From: Paenibacillus marchantiae
GTDB lineage: Bacteria; Bacillota; Bacilli; Paenibacillales; Paenibacillaceae
Assembly: GCF_028771845.1 (NCBI RefSeq)
Contig: NZ_CP118270.1
Span: 930,001 to 994,000 of the forward strand
Reading direction: 5' to 3'
Length of the DNA stretch: 64,000 nucleotides
Each line of letters begins with the position of its first letter. Position 1 is the stretch's first letter. The translations under genes and the position numbers were made by a program. Under the pieces are notes generated by a model, which searched no databases, had not been told where the DNA came from, and saw nothing but the letters and a program-made list of their open reading frames with translations. Positions 54,308 to 62,178 of the stretch are shown here, piece by piece.

Positions 54308-55354
54308 ATGATTTCTGCTGAACTGAAAGAACAATACTATGAGGCTCTGGTTGCCAAGGATTCGGAATACGAAGGTTTATTCTATGTAGGCGTCAAGACG
54401 ACGGGTGTATTCTGCCGGCCTACATGCCCCGCGCGAAAACCAAAATTCGAAAACTGTGAATTCTACGAGACGGCGCAGCAGGCATTGCTTGCTTCGTATC
54501 GTCCTTGCCAGCGTTGCCGCCCGTTGTCTCATCCCAATCAGGTATCTGATGTGGTACGCGTATTGGTGGAAGCCGTGGAGAACCATCCGGAGAAACGCTG
54601 GAAAGGCCAGGACTTCAAGGCATTATCCATCGACGAATCGACGGCCAGACGTCAGTTCAAGAAGCGATTTGGCATGACCTTTGTGGAGTATGCCCGTGCC
54701 CGCCGTATGGGACTGGCCCTGAAAAATATTCGCTCCGGTCGTACGGTCATTGATGCCCAGCTGTCCACCGGCTACGAGTCTGGCAGCGGGTTCCGGGATG
54801 CCTTCTCGCGAATCATGGGCGCAGCGCCTACACAAGTAGATGAAGAACATGTATTGAAGGCGTCCTGGATCGACACACGTCTTGGACCCATGATGGCTGT
54901 AGCCGATGAGAAAGCATTATATCTGCTCGAATTCGTGGATCGAAGAGGTCTGGAGCGCGAGGTGGAACGATTGCGCAAACGAACGAAGTCAGCCATTGTA
55001 CCTGGAGTAACAGATCCGATTCGTTCCATTGAACGGGAACTTGCACAGTATTTTGAAGGCACGCTAGCTGTATTCCATACCCCGTTGTTCTGGTTAGGAA
55101 CACCATTCCAGAAGAGTGTATGGGAGCAATTGATTGCGATCCCGCCGGGGGAGACGAGGTCATATCAAGATATCGCGAATGCACTGGGTAAACCCACAAC
55201 ATGTCGAGCGGTAGCACAGGCCAACGGAGCTAATCAGCTAGCTATTGTTATTCCTTGTCACCGTGTGATCAATGCTAGTGGTGAACTGGGTGGATACGGA
55301 GGAGGCCTGACACGCAAAAACTGGCTTTTAACTCACGAGAAGCAGGGTAGCTGA
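54308..55354 (+). CDS. ada: Ada methylphosphotriester / O6-alkylguanine DNA repair regulator
   Basis: 348-residue three-part protein. N-terminal Ada zinc domain with KTTGVFCRPTCPARKPKFENC and CQRCRP (methyl-accepting Cys near residue 36), AraC-type helix-turn-helix (~95-175), and C-terminal methyltransferase with active Cys in VIPCHRVI near residue 318 and FQKSVWEQLIAIPPGETRSYQDIA. It repairs alkylated DNA and, once methylated, activates its own regulon. In Bacillus subtilis these functions are split in AdaA and AdaB. ATG at 54308 lies nine bases after AAGGAC. Confidence 0.95.
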   Translation: MISAELKEQYYEALVAKDSEYEGLFYVGVKTTGVFCRPTCPARKPKFENCEFYETAQQALLASYRPCQRCRPLSHPNQVSDVVRVLVEAVENHPEKRWKGQDFKALSIDESTARRQFKKRFGMTFVEYARARRMGLALKNIRSGRTVIDAQLSTGYESGSGFRDAFSRIMGAAPTQVDEEHVLKASWIDTRLGPMMAVADEKALYLLEFVDRRGLEREVERLRKRTKSAIVPGVTDPIRSIERELAQYFEGTLAVFHTPLFWLGTPFQKSVWEQLIAIPPGETRSYQDIANALGKPTTCRAVAQANGANQLAIVIPCHRVINASGELGGYGGGLTRKNWLLTHEKQGS

Positions 55355-55426
55355 GTACTCAATAGATAAGAAAAGAACGGCAAGTGATATGAAGGATACA
55401 GCTATGTAACGGAGGAGATAAGTCTT

Positions 55427-56200
55427 ATGAGTACCCTACAAAAAAAAGCGTTGATGTTCCACCAATCCCATACCAAAGGCAATCCATTGGTTCTGGTCAA
55501 TGTCTGGGATGCCGGGAGTGCACTCGCCATCCAATCTGCTGGAGCAGCAGCAATCGCTACTGGAAGCTGGTCTGTAGCTGCTGCCCACGGTGAACAAGAT
55601 GGAGAAGCGATGCCATTCCAGCTGGTACTGGACAATCTGGCCCGGATTACAGCGAGCGTGGATTTGCCTGTTACTATCGATATTGAGGGAGGGTATGGCA
55701 GGTTGGCGTCAGAAGTGAAGGGAAATGTGAGCCAAGTGATCCATCACGGTGCGGTAGGAATTAATATTGAGGATCAGCTCCCCTCTGGCGCGGGACTGTA
55801 CGCTGTGGAGGAGCAATGTCTGAGACTGTCGGCTGCCCAGGAAGCTGCGGAGCAGGCAGGCATTCCGCTGTTCATTAACGCCCGCACAGATATCTTTTTG
55901 CAAAATGCACCTGAACGACACAATCACCCTCTCCTGGAAGAAGCACTTATTCGCTCCAAGGCATATGCAGAAGCAGGCGCCAGTGGTCTGTTCGTTCCGG
56001 GCTTACAGAATCAACAACTGATTCAGGAATTGTGTGAACGTTCGTCGCTTCCGGTCAACGTGATGGTTACATCCCATGAACCTTCACCGAAACAACTTGC
56101 CGGGCTGGGTGTGGCACGCGTAAGTTATGGACCTTATCCTTATCTGCAAGCGATGGAACACCTGAAAGAACTGGGGCAAAGTATTCTATCTGGAAATTAA
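55427..56200 (+). CDS. Isocitrate lyase / PEP-mutase superfamily protein
   Basis: 257-residue TIM-barrel enzyme: LVNVWDAGSALAIQSAGAAAIATGSWSVAAAHGEQDGE, PVTIDIEGGYG, GINIEDQ and INARTDIFL are typical of the PEP mutase/methylisocitrate lyase superfamily, which forms or breaks C-C or P-C bonds next to a carboxylate. The KKCG-type lyase loop is absent (AAAHGEQDG instead), so it is more like the uncharacterised oxaloacetate-hydrolase-type branch. GGAGGAG precedes ATG. Confidence 0.88.
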   Translation: MSTLQKKALMFHQSHTKGNPLVLVNVWDAGSALAIQSAGAAAIATGSWSVAAAHGEQDGEAMPFQLVLDNLARITASVDLPVTIDIEGGYGRLASEVKGNVSQVIHHGAVGINIEDQLPSGAGLYAVEEQCLRLSAAQEAAEQAGIPLFINARTDIFLQNAPERHNHPLLEEALIRSKAYAEAGASGLFVPGLQNQQLIQELCERSSLPVNVMVTSHEPSPKQLAGLGVARVSYGPYPYLQAMEHLKELGQSILSGN

Positions 56201-56303
56201 CAGAAAGGCGCGCTTCTCATTTTCCACTAGAAGGAAGCGCACTTTTCCACGATATTCATTTAATGCTACTATTACAAGCGATCATCTATGATGTGAATCC
56301 TCA

Positions 56304-56331
56304 AACAGGTGCTATACTGCGCCTGTTTTTT
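56304..56331 (+). terminator. Terminator after PEP-mutase-like gene
   Basis: AACAGGTGC (56304-56312) pairs with GCGCCTGTT (56319-56327), followed by T residues. Confidence 0.82.
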
Positions 56332-56395
56332 GATGCTTATCTTTTCACCTATGTATGTTATAATCACCACTACCCAACACTAACAGGAGGAAAAT

Positions 56396-56911
56396 ATGCT
56401 TAACGTTGAACAAAAGCTTGAAGTGCTACAATCGTATCCCCAACTGCAACGCAAAGATGTTTCTCTCGGCCGTGTTAATTTCCACTACGAAGAAAGTGCG
56501 TACGAGAAAAAGATCGTTGCTCTCCATATTCATCCTAACGGTAACGGTTATATCTATGCAGGGCTGCTGCCCAACTATGAGACAGATAATAAAGGATTCG
56601 TCAATATTCGTGATTACTCCGAAGCAGATCTACGCACATTGTTAGATGAAACGATTAAAGCAATGTCAACCAATCCCAACGCAGTAGAATCAGAAGAGCC
56701 AGAACAAGCCAAAGCTGCTCCTACATTGGCTACAACCTCTACCGGTGGCGGAACATGGGTCGATGAAGATGGACATACACTTACTTTAAAATATGAAGAT
56801 GACATGTGGTATGTGTATTCCGGTGTTAATCTGGATATGGCTTTCGAAACGCGTAGCGAAGCAGGCGAGTATCTCAAAGAAGAAGGATTCAAACCACAAG
56901 CTCAAGCTTAA
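56396..56911 (+). CDS. Hypothetical protein, 171 residues
   Basis: Soluble protein with two parts: residues 1-90 (SYPQLQRKDVSLGRVNFHYEESAYEKKIVALHIHPNGNGYIYAGLL) and a C-terminal ~55 residues (GGGTWVDEDGHTLTLKYEDDMWYVYSGVNLDMAFETRSEAGEYLKEEGF), joined by a Glu/Ala/Thr linker. No family recognised. AGGAGGAAAAT precedes ATG, and codon use matches its neighbours, so it is a real gene. Confidence 0.75.
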   Translation: MLNVEQKLEVLQSYPQLQRKDVSLGRVNFHYEESAYEKKIVALHIHPNGNGYIYAGLLPNYETDNKGFVNIRDYSEADLRTLLDETIKAMSTNPNAVESEEPEQAKAAPTLATTSTGGGTWVDEDGHTLTLKYEDDMWYVYSGVNLDMAFETRSEAGEYLKEEGFKPQAQA

Positions 56912-56916
56912 CTCAT

Positions 56917-56957
56917 ACAAAAAAACACGAGGCGTGTATGTACGCACTCGTGTTTTT
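56917..56957. terminator. Bidirectional terminator
   Basis: AAAAACACGAG (56921-56931) pairs with CTCGTGTTTTT (56947-56957); convergent genes on both sides. Confidence 0.9.
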
Positions 56958-56966
56958 CTGATCTTA

Positions 56967-57665
56967 TCAATCTTTTCTGCCTTTCATTGTAAGCGGTGCA
57001 TTCTTCATCATGGGGTACGTGCTCAGAAGCAAAGCACCTCCAATGACTCCCAGAGCAGTGAACAATGTCATGCGATTGACTCCCGCAATCCACAACATAA
57101 ACTCACTAAGATCGGTCAAAGTAAATACCAGCGTGACGATTAAGCTAAATCCAAAGAACAGACTGAAAAAATTGCGCATCCCCAATCTGATCCAACAGAC
57201 GGTTGAAAAGATGGACAGTCCCAGCACGAGAAAACCAATCATCAGATCGATCCACAAATAGGAGAAAAAATGATATTCGCTTGAGTACAGCATGCCTGGT
57301 TGATAAAAGGTTACGCGAAGTGTTCCATATTCAAGGAGAAGATGCGTAATAAAATAGATTATATTCAGGATGGTAATTGTGCCTATGACCATCCAAACCG
57401 AAATGATATAGAAGGATTTCATGAACTGAATGCGTGTACTCCCTATACCTATCGCAACCGGAAACAAGGTAACGATTCCCGCAATCGCAAAAGCACAGAT
57501 CCCTCCATACATTGGACCACAAAGTTGTGTAGTATAAGCAATATCGAAGATGAATCCAATGGCCAGATAGACTACAGTAAGCATAAGGGTGATGAAGGAG
57601 AAGATCATCAAATACCAGCGCATATCATCCAGAATCAGCCGATTCGTACCTTTCACCGAGTTCAT
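56967..57665 (-). CDS. Membrane protein of GntR-ABC operon
   Basis: 232-residue protein with about six hydrophobic segments (MIFSFITLMLTVVYLAIGFIF, GGICAFAIAGIVTLFPVAIGIG, SVWMVIGTITILNIIYFI, etc.). It resembles the small membrane partners of YtrB-type ABC ATPases in Firmicutes. Its start overlaps the ATPase stop (ATGA), so it is probably the permease of that transporter. Substrate unknown. Confidence 0.75.
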   Translation of the reverse strand: MNSVKGTNRLILDDMRWYLMIFSFITLMLTVVYLAIGFIFDIAYTTQLCGPMYGGICAFAIAGIVTLFPVAIGIGSTRIQFMKSFYIISVWMVIGTITILNIIYFITHLLLEYGTLRVTFYQPGMLYSSEYHFFSYLWIDLMIGFLVLGLSIFSTVCWIRLGMRNFFSLFFGFSLIVTLVFTLTDLSEFMLWIAGVNRMTLFTALGVIGGALLLSTYPMMKNAPLTMKGRKD

Positions 57666-58543
57666 CGCTTAATCCCCTCCTGATTACGCGTCCTGTTAAC
57701 CAAATAATCCTGTAATGTCGCCTTCTCAATGGAAAGCCCCTGCGTATGAGCGATGTCTTTCCACGTTTTCGAGTATGGCTCATCAATCATCACTTTCAAG
57801 GTCGATCCCATCTGGGAAGATTCTATGACCTTCACGTCTGCGGTGACTCGATTGATATCTTCTATTCTCCCTGTTAGAAGAACTCCTTTTTCGCGCATCT
57901 CTTCCATCGACTGATTAAACAACACTTCCCCTGCTTGCAGAACGATAAGGGACTCACATAAAGGCTGAATTTCCTCAATATGATGGCTTGATATTAGAAT
58001 TAGACGCGGGTTATCTTCATAAGTCTCCAGTAAAGCATTGTAGAAATATTTACGTTTCTCAGCATCAAGTCCATTGGTGGGCTCATCAAGAATCGTTACC
58101 CTTGCGTTACTGGCAAGACCCAATATCATCTGAGCGGCGGTCTTCATGCCTTTTGAGAATTTGACGATCTTCTTCTTCTCTGGTAATTCGAAGATGTCGA
58201 TTAGTTGCTCGGCAAGAGCCTGATTCCACTGAGGATGGAAGTATTGACCGAATCGAACCATGTCCTTGATCGTCCAATTTCTACCCAGGGGATGGTTCTC
58301 CTGGATATAACACAGGTTCTCCTGCGCAGCCAAGTTATTGTATGGATCCTGGCCCATCACTTGAATGGTTCCAGCATCAGGTCGGTTATGGCCTGCGAGT
58401 AGACTCATCAGGGTTGTTTTGCCGGCACCGTTTCTTCCCCACATTGCACTGATGATCGGCTCATTTTCATGCAAAGTAACGTTGTTCAGAACCGGCGTTT
58501 TTGTTTTCTGATAGCTGTAGTTCATCTGCTCGATATGAATCAT
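57662..58543 (-). CDS. ABC transporter ATP-binding protein (YtrB-like)
   Basis: 293-residue ATPase. Walker A GRNGAGKTT near residue 36, Q-loop YIQENHPLG, Walker B VTILDEPTNGLD near 150, H-loop SSHH. The signature motif is altered to FSKGMKTAAQ, as often seen in the YtrB/EcsA-type drug-export or envelope ATPases. It overlaps both neighbours by four bases, forming a tight GntR-ATPase-membrane operon. Such operons are often induced by wall-active compounds. Confidence 0.9.
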   Translation of the reverse strand: MIHIEQMNYSYQKTKTPVLNNVTLHENEPIISAMWGRNGAGKTTLMSLLAGHNRPDAGTIQVMGQDPYNNLAAQENLCYIQENHPLGRNWTIKDMVRFGQYFHPQWNQALAEQLIDIFELPEKKKIVKFSKGMKTAAQMILGLASNARVTILDEPTNGLDAEKRKYFYNALLETYEDNPRLILISSHHIEEIQPLCESLIVLQAGEVLFNQSMEEMREKGVLLTGRIEDINRVTADVKVIESSQMGSTLKVMIDEPYSKTWKDIAHTQGLSIEKATLQDYLVNRTRNQEGIKR

Positions 58544-58941
58544 AACTCACTCTCCTTATCCTTCTTGCCGCGAATCAAATCAATAATCATATCCTCATTC
58601 ATGTGAATCCGTCTGGCCTCTTCAAGTAAAGGTTTAATATATTCCTCGTAGAAATGCTGTTTTCGCTCAACAAGCAACGCTTCCCTGGCTCCCTTCGCAA
58701 CAAACATTCCAACACCCCGCTGTTTGTAAATGATACCTTTGTCCACGAGCATTTGAAGCCCTTTGCGTGCCGTGGCTGGATTAATATTGTAAAAGCGAGA
58801 GAGCTCATTGGTAGACGGAACCTGTTCCTCTACCTTCAATCTGCCGTCTACAATGTCATCCATAATCATCATGGATATCTGATGAAAAATGGGCTGAGAT
58901 TCATCCAAATTCGATTTCATGCGATTCCAACTTTCATTCAT
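58540..58941 (-). CDS. GntR family regulator (YtrA subfamily)
   Basis: 133-residue winged-helix regulator: PIFHQISMMIMDDIVDGRLKVEEQVPSTNELSRFYNINPATARKGLQMLVDKGIIYKQRGVGMFV. The effector domain is very short, as in the YtrA subfamily. It is the first gene of the ABC operon and likely its repressor. No clear ribosome-binding site precedes either ATG (58941 or 58920); the former is kept. Confidence 0.88.
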   Translation of the reverse strand: MNESWNRMKSNLDESQPIFHQISMMIMDDIVDGRLKVEEQVPSTNELSRFYNINPATARKGLQMLVDKGIIYKQRGVGMFVAKGAREALLVERKQHFYEEYIKPLLEEARRIHMNEDMIIDLIRGKKDKESEL

Positions 58942-58947
58942 CGTTAA

Positions 58948-58989
58948 TTAGTTAGTCGGTTAGTTACTCATGTGACTAACTATAGTATA
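58948..58989 (-). promoter_or_regulatory. Promoter and operator of GntR-ABC operon
   Basis: TATACT at 58984-58989 is a minus-strand -10. Just downstream GTTAGT (58960-58965) and ACTAAC (58975-58980) form an inverted repeat, and a further TTAGTTAG lies at 58948-58955. Repressor sites over the transcription start are likely. Confidence 0.5.
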
Positions 58990-59018
58990 CGGAAACCAAT
59001 ATGTAAATAGGCGAACCA

Positions 59019-59189
59019 CTAATTAATCAAATTTTTCATTTTGGCTCGATTGTATTGATTAATAAGACCGTCCAGAACTACAGATTGCTGGATGACTTCA
59101 GGATGAAGCAAACTTCCGTATTCCGACTGCAAGCGGTGAAGCTGTTGTCTGGCTTCTTCGATCTGTGACATTAACTCCAGGCAATCCAT
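59019..59189 (-). CDS. Spo0E-family aspartyl phosphatase
   Basis: 56-residue protein with the Spo0E pattern: two helices (LMSQIEEARQQLHRLQSEYG and the motif QQSVVLDGLINQYNR, i.e. SxxLDxLIxxY). Members dephosphorylate Spo0A-P and delay sporulation. ATG at 59189 follows AAAGGAGGGATACT. It lies downstream of a quorum-sensing cassette on the same strand, separated by a terminator. Confidence 0.9.
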   Translation of the reverse strand: MDCLELMSQIEEARQQLHRLQSEYGSLLHPEVIQQSVVLDGLINQYNRAKMKNLIN

Positions 59190-59276
59190 AGTATCCCTCC
59201 TTTTTGTCATATTTTAGTTTATTATGCCAATCGATAGGCCGCAAGGGGTACGACATACTTATTCTTCCACCAGACG

Positions 59277-59314
59277 CAAAAAAAGACGCCTCTGAATGAA
59301 TATTCAGAAGCGTC
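59277..59314 (-). terminator. Terminator of receptor-propeptide cassette
   Basis: GACGC and TCTGAAT (59285-59297) pair with ATTCAGA and GCGTC (59302-59314), then seven T residues on the minus strand. It begins 13 bp after the propeptide stop. Confidence 0.9.
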
Positions 59315-59327
59315 CCTTGGCTTAGGC

Positions 59328-59468
59328 TTATGTCCCTAAACCATGGTCATTAGTTCGGTAAATTGAAGGGTTCGGAACTTCCTCAGTGGGGACAGGTCCA
59401 ATAACAGGAGCAACGATGTTCACCACTATACTACATGTAACTATCAGCAAAGCCAGCTTTCTCTTCAT
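59328..59468 (-). CDS. Candidate exported signalling propeptide, 46 residues
   Basis: Overlaps the last 38 bp of the receptor gene in another frame. It starts MKRKLALLIVTCSIVV, a short positive n-region and a strong hydrophobic core as in Sec-exported Phr, PapR or AimP precursors. After the signal region comes a Pro/Glu-rich spacer (PVIGPVPTEEVPNPSIYRTN) and the C-terminus DHGLGT. A small C-terminal peptide such as DHGLGT or NDHGLGT would be the mature signal. GAGGTG lies ten bases before the ATG. Position directly after an RRNPP-type receptor and before a terminator is the classical layout. Confidence 0.7.
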   Translation of the reverse strand: MKRKLALLIVTCSIVVNIVAPVIGPVPTEEVPNPSIYRTNDHGLGT

Positions 59469-60813
59469 TGAGTTTCTGCACCTCACTAATCAAAATTTTG
59501 TACTGCTGTATAGCTGTGTCAGACGCATAATCCCTATATTGCTCAAATAGCCCGACACCTCTAAGCATACCTCGTCCGTCACTAATTTCAAGTGAAAACC
59601 TCAAACTATCAAGAACAAAATCTATTCCCTTGGCAAATTCATCTTTTTTAAGGTAATAGGTTCCCAATCCTGCCAACAGACGAACATAGCGATCATCCGT
59701 TACCTGTTTGCTAACTTTCCCAATTCGATTACTTTGTTCTTGATAAGTGAAGTAGGATTCGTATTCCTTTAGTACATAGTCAATATTCATATCATAGCGA
59801 TTTGCAGCTGTTACAATGTCACACAGTGCAGGGAAAATCTCATTTTCTTTCGTTGAGATGTAATCGAGATAGTCAGGCAATATCTCAAACTGTCCAGCCA
59901 TTAATTGATATATATAGCGATTTCCTTCAGCCCATTCCTGGAATTGATTAATGACAACCAGCTCATCCGAATCAGGCTTTTTTACCCAACTGTAGTCCGT
60001 ATATAAAGAAACATATTTCAGTGCAATTTCATAATTATTTAGATGGAAGTTAGCACTTCCAGATGCCAAATAGGCATACATAATATAAAAGATAATCGGT
60101 CGTTTCGTCTCTTCCTGTTTCCGTCTTCCATTCAACTCATAATGAATGGTCGCTTTTACTTTCAACTTTTCAGAGAGCTCCTGAACCTTGCTCCACCTGT
60201 GAAGAGATGCAAAGGCATTGATCAGTTCGTTAAGCGCATCCAGCTGATAGCGTTCATCCAGCCGATCCACATAGTATTCGAATTGGGCCGCAATGATTAG
60301 ATTTCGTTGCTGATCATTGCTCAGCCCCAATCTGAATAGTCGATACTGACATAGTGCAAGCCGTTCGGAGTGTTGCATTTTCTCACTTTCGGCTATCGTT
60401 TCATATAGTAGAACGGCCGGTTTGAATTTACCAGCATGGTAGAATTCTTCAGCCAGATCAAATAACAAAGGAATATAAGATAGATTATCCATCATCAACC
60501 GGATAACATCTTCAATACAATTCAATTTATCCAATTCTGCACATCGATGAAGGAATGGTCCCAGTCTTCGCCAGTCAGGGGCAGCATGGACAAAACACTC
60601 ATCTATATACAATTCATAGAAGTAACCTTCTTCAAGTCTCATAGCTGAAGTGATTCGATCCAGCTGCTGCATCGCAATCGGACGATTCTTGTTCAAAATG
60701 TTGCTCAGCGTACCCGAGTTAATTCCTGACGTTTCCGAAAAAAGACTAATGGACATCTGCTCACGCTTCAGATAACTCTCTAAATGATCGCGTATCGTGG
60801 TTGTCGGCTCCAA
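59431..60813 (-). CDS. RRNPP-type peptide receptor (XRE helix-turn-helix plus TPR)
   Basis: About 460-residue cytoplasmic regulator. Residues ~5-60 are a Cro/CI-like DNA-binding domain (LKREQMSISLFSETSGINSGTLSNILNKNRPIAMQQLDRITSAM). The rest is a helical TPR-like array (for example FDLAEEFYHAGKFKPAVLLYETIAE, LGTYYLKKDEFAKGIDFVLDSLRFSLE) that in PlcR, NprR, AimR and Paenibacillus AloR binds a short imported peptide. TTG at 60813 follows GGAGGGTGG; TTG at 60831 is the alternative. A consensus promoter and a palindrome lie upstream, and a propeptide gene overlaps its end. Confidence 0.85.
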   Translation of the reverse strand: MEPTTTIRDHLESYLKREQMSISLFSETSGINSGTLSNILNKNRPIAMQQLDRITSAMRLEEGYFYELYIDECFVHAAPDWRRLGPFLHRCAELDKLNCIEDVIRLMMDNLSYIPLLFDLAEEFYHAGKFKPAVLLYETIAESEKMQHSERLALCQYRLFRLGLSNDQQRNLIIAAQFEYYVDRLDERYQLDALNELINAFASLHRWSKVQELSEKLKVKATIHYELNGRRKQEETKRPIIFYIMYAYLASGSANFHLNNYEIALKYVSLYTDYSWVKKPDSDELVVINQFQEWAEGNRYIYQLMAGQFEILPDYLDYISTKENEIFPALCDIVTAANRYDMNIDYVLKEYESYFTYQEQSNRIGKVSKQVTDDRYVRLLAGLGTYYLKKDEFAKGIDFVLDSLRFSLEISDGRGMLRGVGLFEQYRDYASDTAIQQYKILISEVQKLNEEKAGFADSYM

Positions 60814-60871
60814 ACTAACACCACCCTCCAAAATAAAAAACCATAAACAGGATTAACGGTATGCAAAAGTA

Positions 60872-60900
60872 ATTATATGTAATAATTAAGCAAGGGTCAA
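60872..60900 (-). promoter_or_regulatory. SigA promoter of the receptor gene
   Basis: TTGACC (60895-60900) and TATAAT (60872-60877) with exactly 17 bp between them on the minus strand. Confidence 0.8.
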
Positions 60901-60918
60901 TAAGATAAATTCAACTAA

Positions 60919-60935
60919 TTTGTATTAATTACAAA
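60919..60935 (-). promoter_or_regulatory. Candidate receptor operator
   Basis: TTTGTA-TTAAT-TACAAA, a palindrome with perfect six-base arms, 18 bp upstream of the -35. This position suits an activator or autoregulator. Confidence 0.45.
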
Positions 60936-61010
60936 ATAATCCTTTTGTTAAAATAGAGGCCCTACCCTTATTTTATACCGGGAACGAATAAGCATCAAAT
61001 AAAGGATAAA

Positions 61011-61044
61011 ATAAAAACACGAGCGCTATATACGCTCGTGTTTT
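61011..61044. terminator. Terminator after aldo/keto reductase gene
   Basis: ACACGAGCG pairs with CGCTCGTGT around CTATATA, with T tracts on both strands. Confidence 0.9.
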
Positions 61045-61087
61045 ACATGCAATACAGCAGATCATTCTGCTATGTATTGATTTGGGT

Positions 61088-62005
61088 TTAAGGCAGCACA
61101 TTGCCAGCTGCACGATAGATTTCGTACCACTCTTGGCGTGTAAGGTGAACATCGCCAGCTTTGATGCAATCCTGCAAACGCTGGATGTTCATTGTACCTG
61201 TCACGGGCTGCATTTGTGCCGGGTGACGCAGCAACCAGGCAATTGCGATGGTCGTGTTGCTCACTTCATATTTTGCAGCAATCTCATCGATCTTCGCATT
61301 CAGTTCCGGGAACTTATCGCTGCCCAGGAATACGCCTTCGAAGAATCCGTATTGGAACGGGGACCATGGTTGAATCGTGATATCATGCAGGCGGCAATAA
61401 TCAAGAATACTGCCATCACGGTTAACCGCGGCATCGTTCTCCATATTTACGTTGATTCCACTGTCAATCATCGTGGTATTGGTAATACTCAACTGCAGCT
61501 GGTTGGCTACCAGTGGCTGTTTAACGTATTTTTTCAACAGTTCGATCTGGTTCGGATTCTGGTTGGATACCCCGAAGTGACGCACTTTGCCTTCGCGTTC
61601 CAGCTGGTCAAAGGCTTCAGCCACTTCTTCCGGTTCAACCAAGGTGTCCGGACGATGCAGCAACAAAACATCCAGGTAATCGGTTTTCAAGCGCTGCAGA
61701 ATGCCATCCACCGAATTCAAGATGTGCTCTTTGGAGAAATCAAACATGCCTTTGCGGATACCGCATTTGGATTGAAGAATCATATTTTCACGAACCTGGG
61801 GATTCATCTGCACAGCCTCTGCAAAGATCTCCTCACACGCCCCGTTTCCATAAATATCAGCATGATCGAAGAAGTTCGCGCCTGCTTCCATGGCGGAATG
61901 AACAAAATGTTCAGCTTCTTTGCTGCTTAATGAATTAATTCGCATGCAGCCAACGGCTACAACCGGTATTTCGAGTGCGCTGCTGCCAAGTTTAATTGTT
62001 CTCAA
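61088..62005 (-). CDS. Aldo/keto reductase
   Basis: 305-residue NADPH-dependent oxidoreductase with the TIM-barrel AKR tetrad: Asp and Tyr in FFDHADIYGNG, Lys in LQSKCG, His in LLLHRPD. FGVSNQNPNQIELL and QPWSPF (cofactor side) follow. It resembles the YdhF-type AKRs. TTG at 62005 follows GGAGGGAAATCATC; ATG at 62041 would place that site inside the gene. Substrate unknown. Confidence 0.93.
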   Translation of the reverse strand: MRTIKLGSSALEIPVVAVGCMRINSLSSKEAEHFVHSAMEAGANFFDHADIYGNGACEEIFAEAVQMNPQVRENMILQSKCGIRKGMFDFSKEHILNSVDGILQRLKTDYLDVLLLHRPDTLVEPEEVAEAFDQLEREGKVRHFGVSNQNPNQIELLKKYVKQPLVANQLQLSITNTTMIDSGINVNMENDAAVNRDGSILDYCRLHDITIQPWSPFQYGFFEGVFLGSDKFPELNAKIDEIAAKYEVSNTTIAIAWLLRHPAQMQPVTGTMNIQRLQDCIKAGDVHLTRQEWYEIYRAAGNVLP

Positions 62006-62178
62006 GATGATTTCCCTCCATATTCGAATAGTATCGTACATTCATTCTATGATCTTTGCCAACTAGTATATACTTGTCTTCCGTCTATGATTGTGACACA
62101 GAACTGCAATCGGTTTCAATGGAATTTTAGAATTCTTATATGGAATAATGGAGGTTTTTTTCAGCATCGTTCCCCCAC

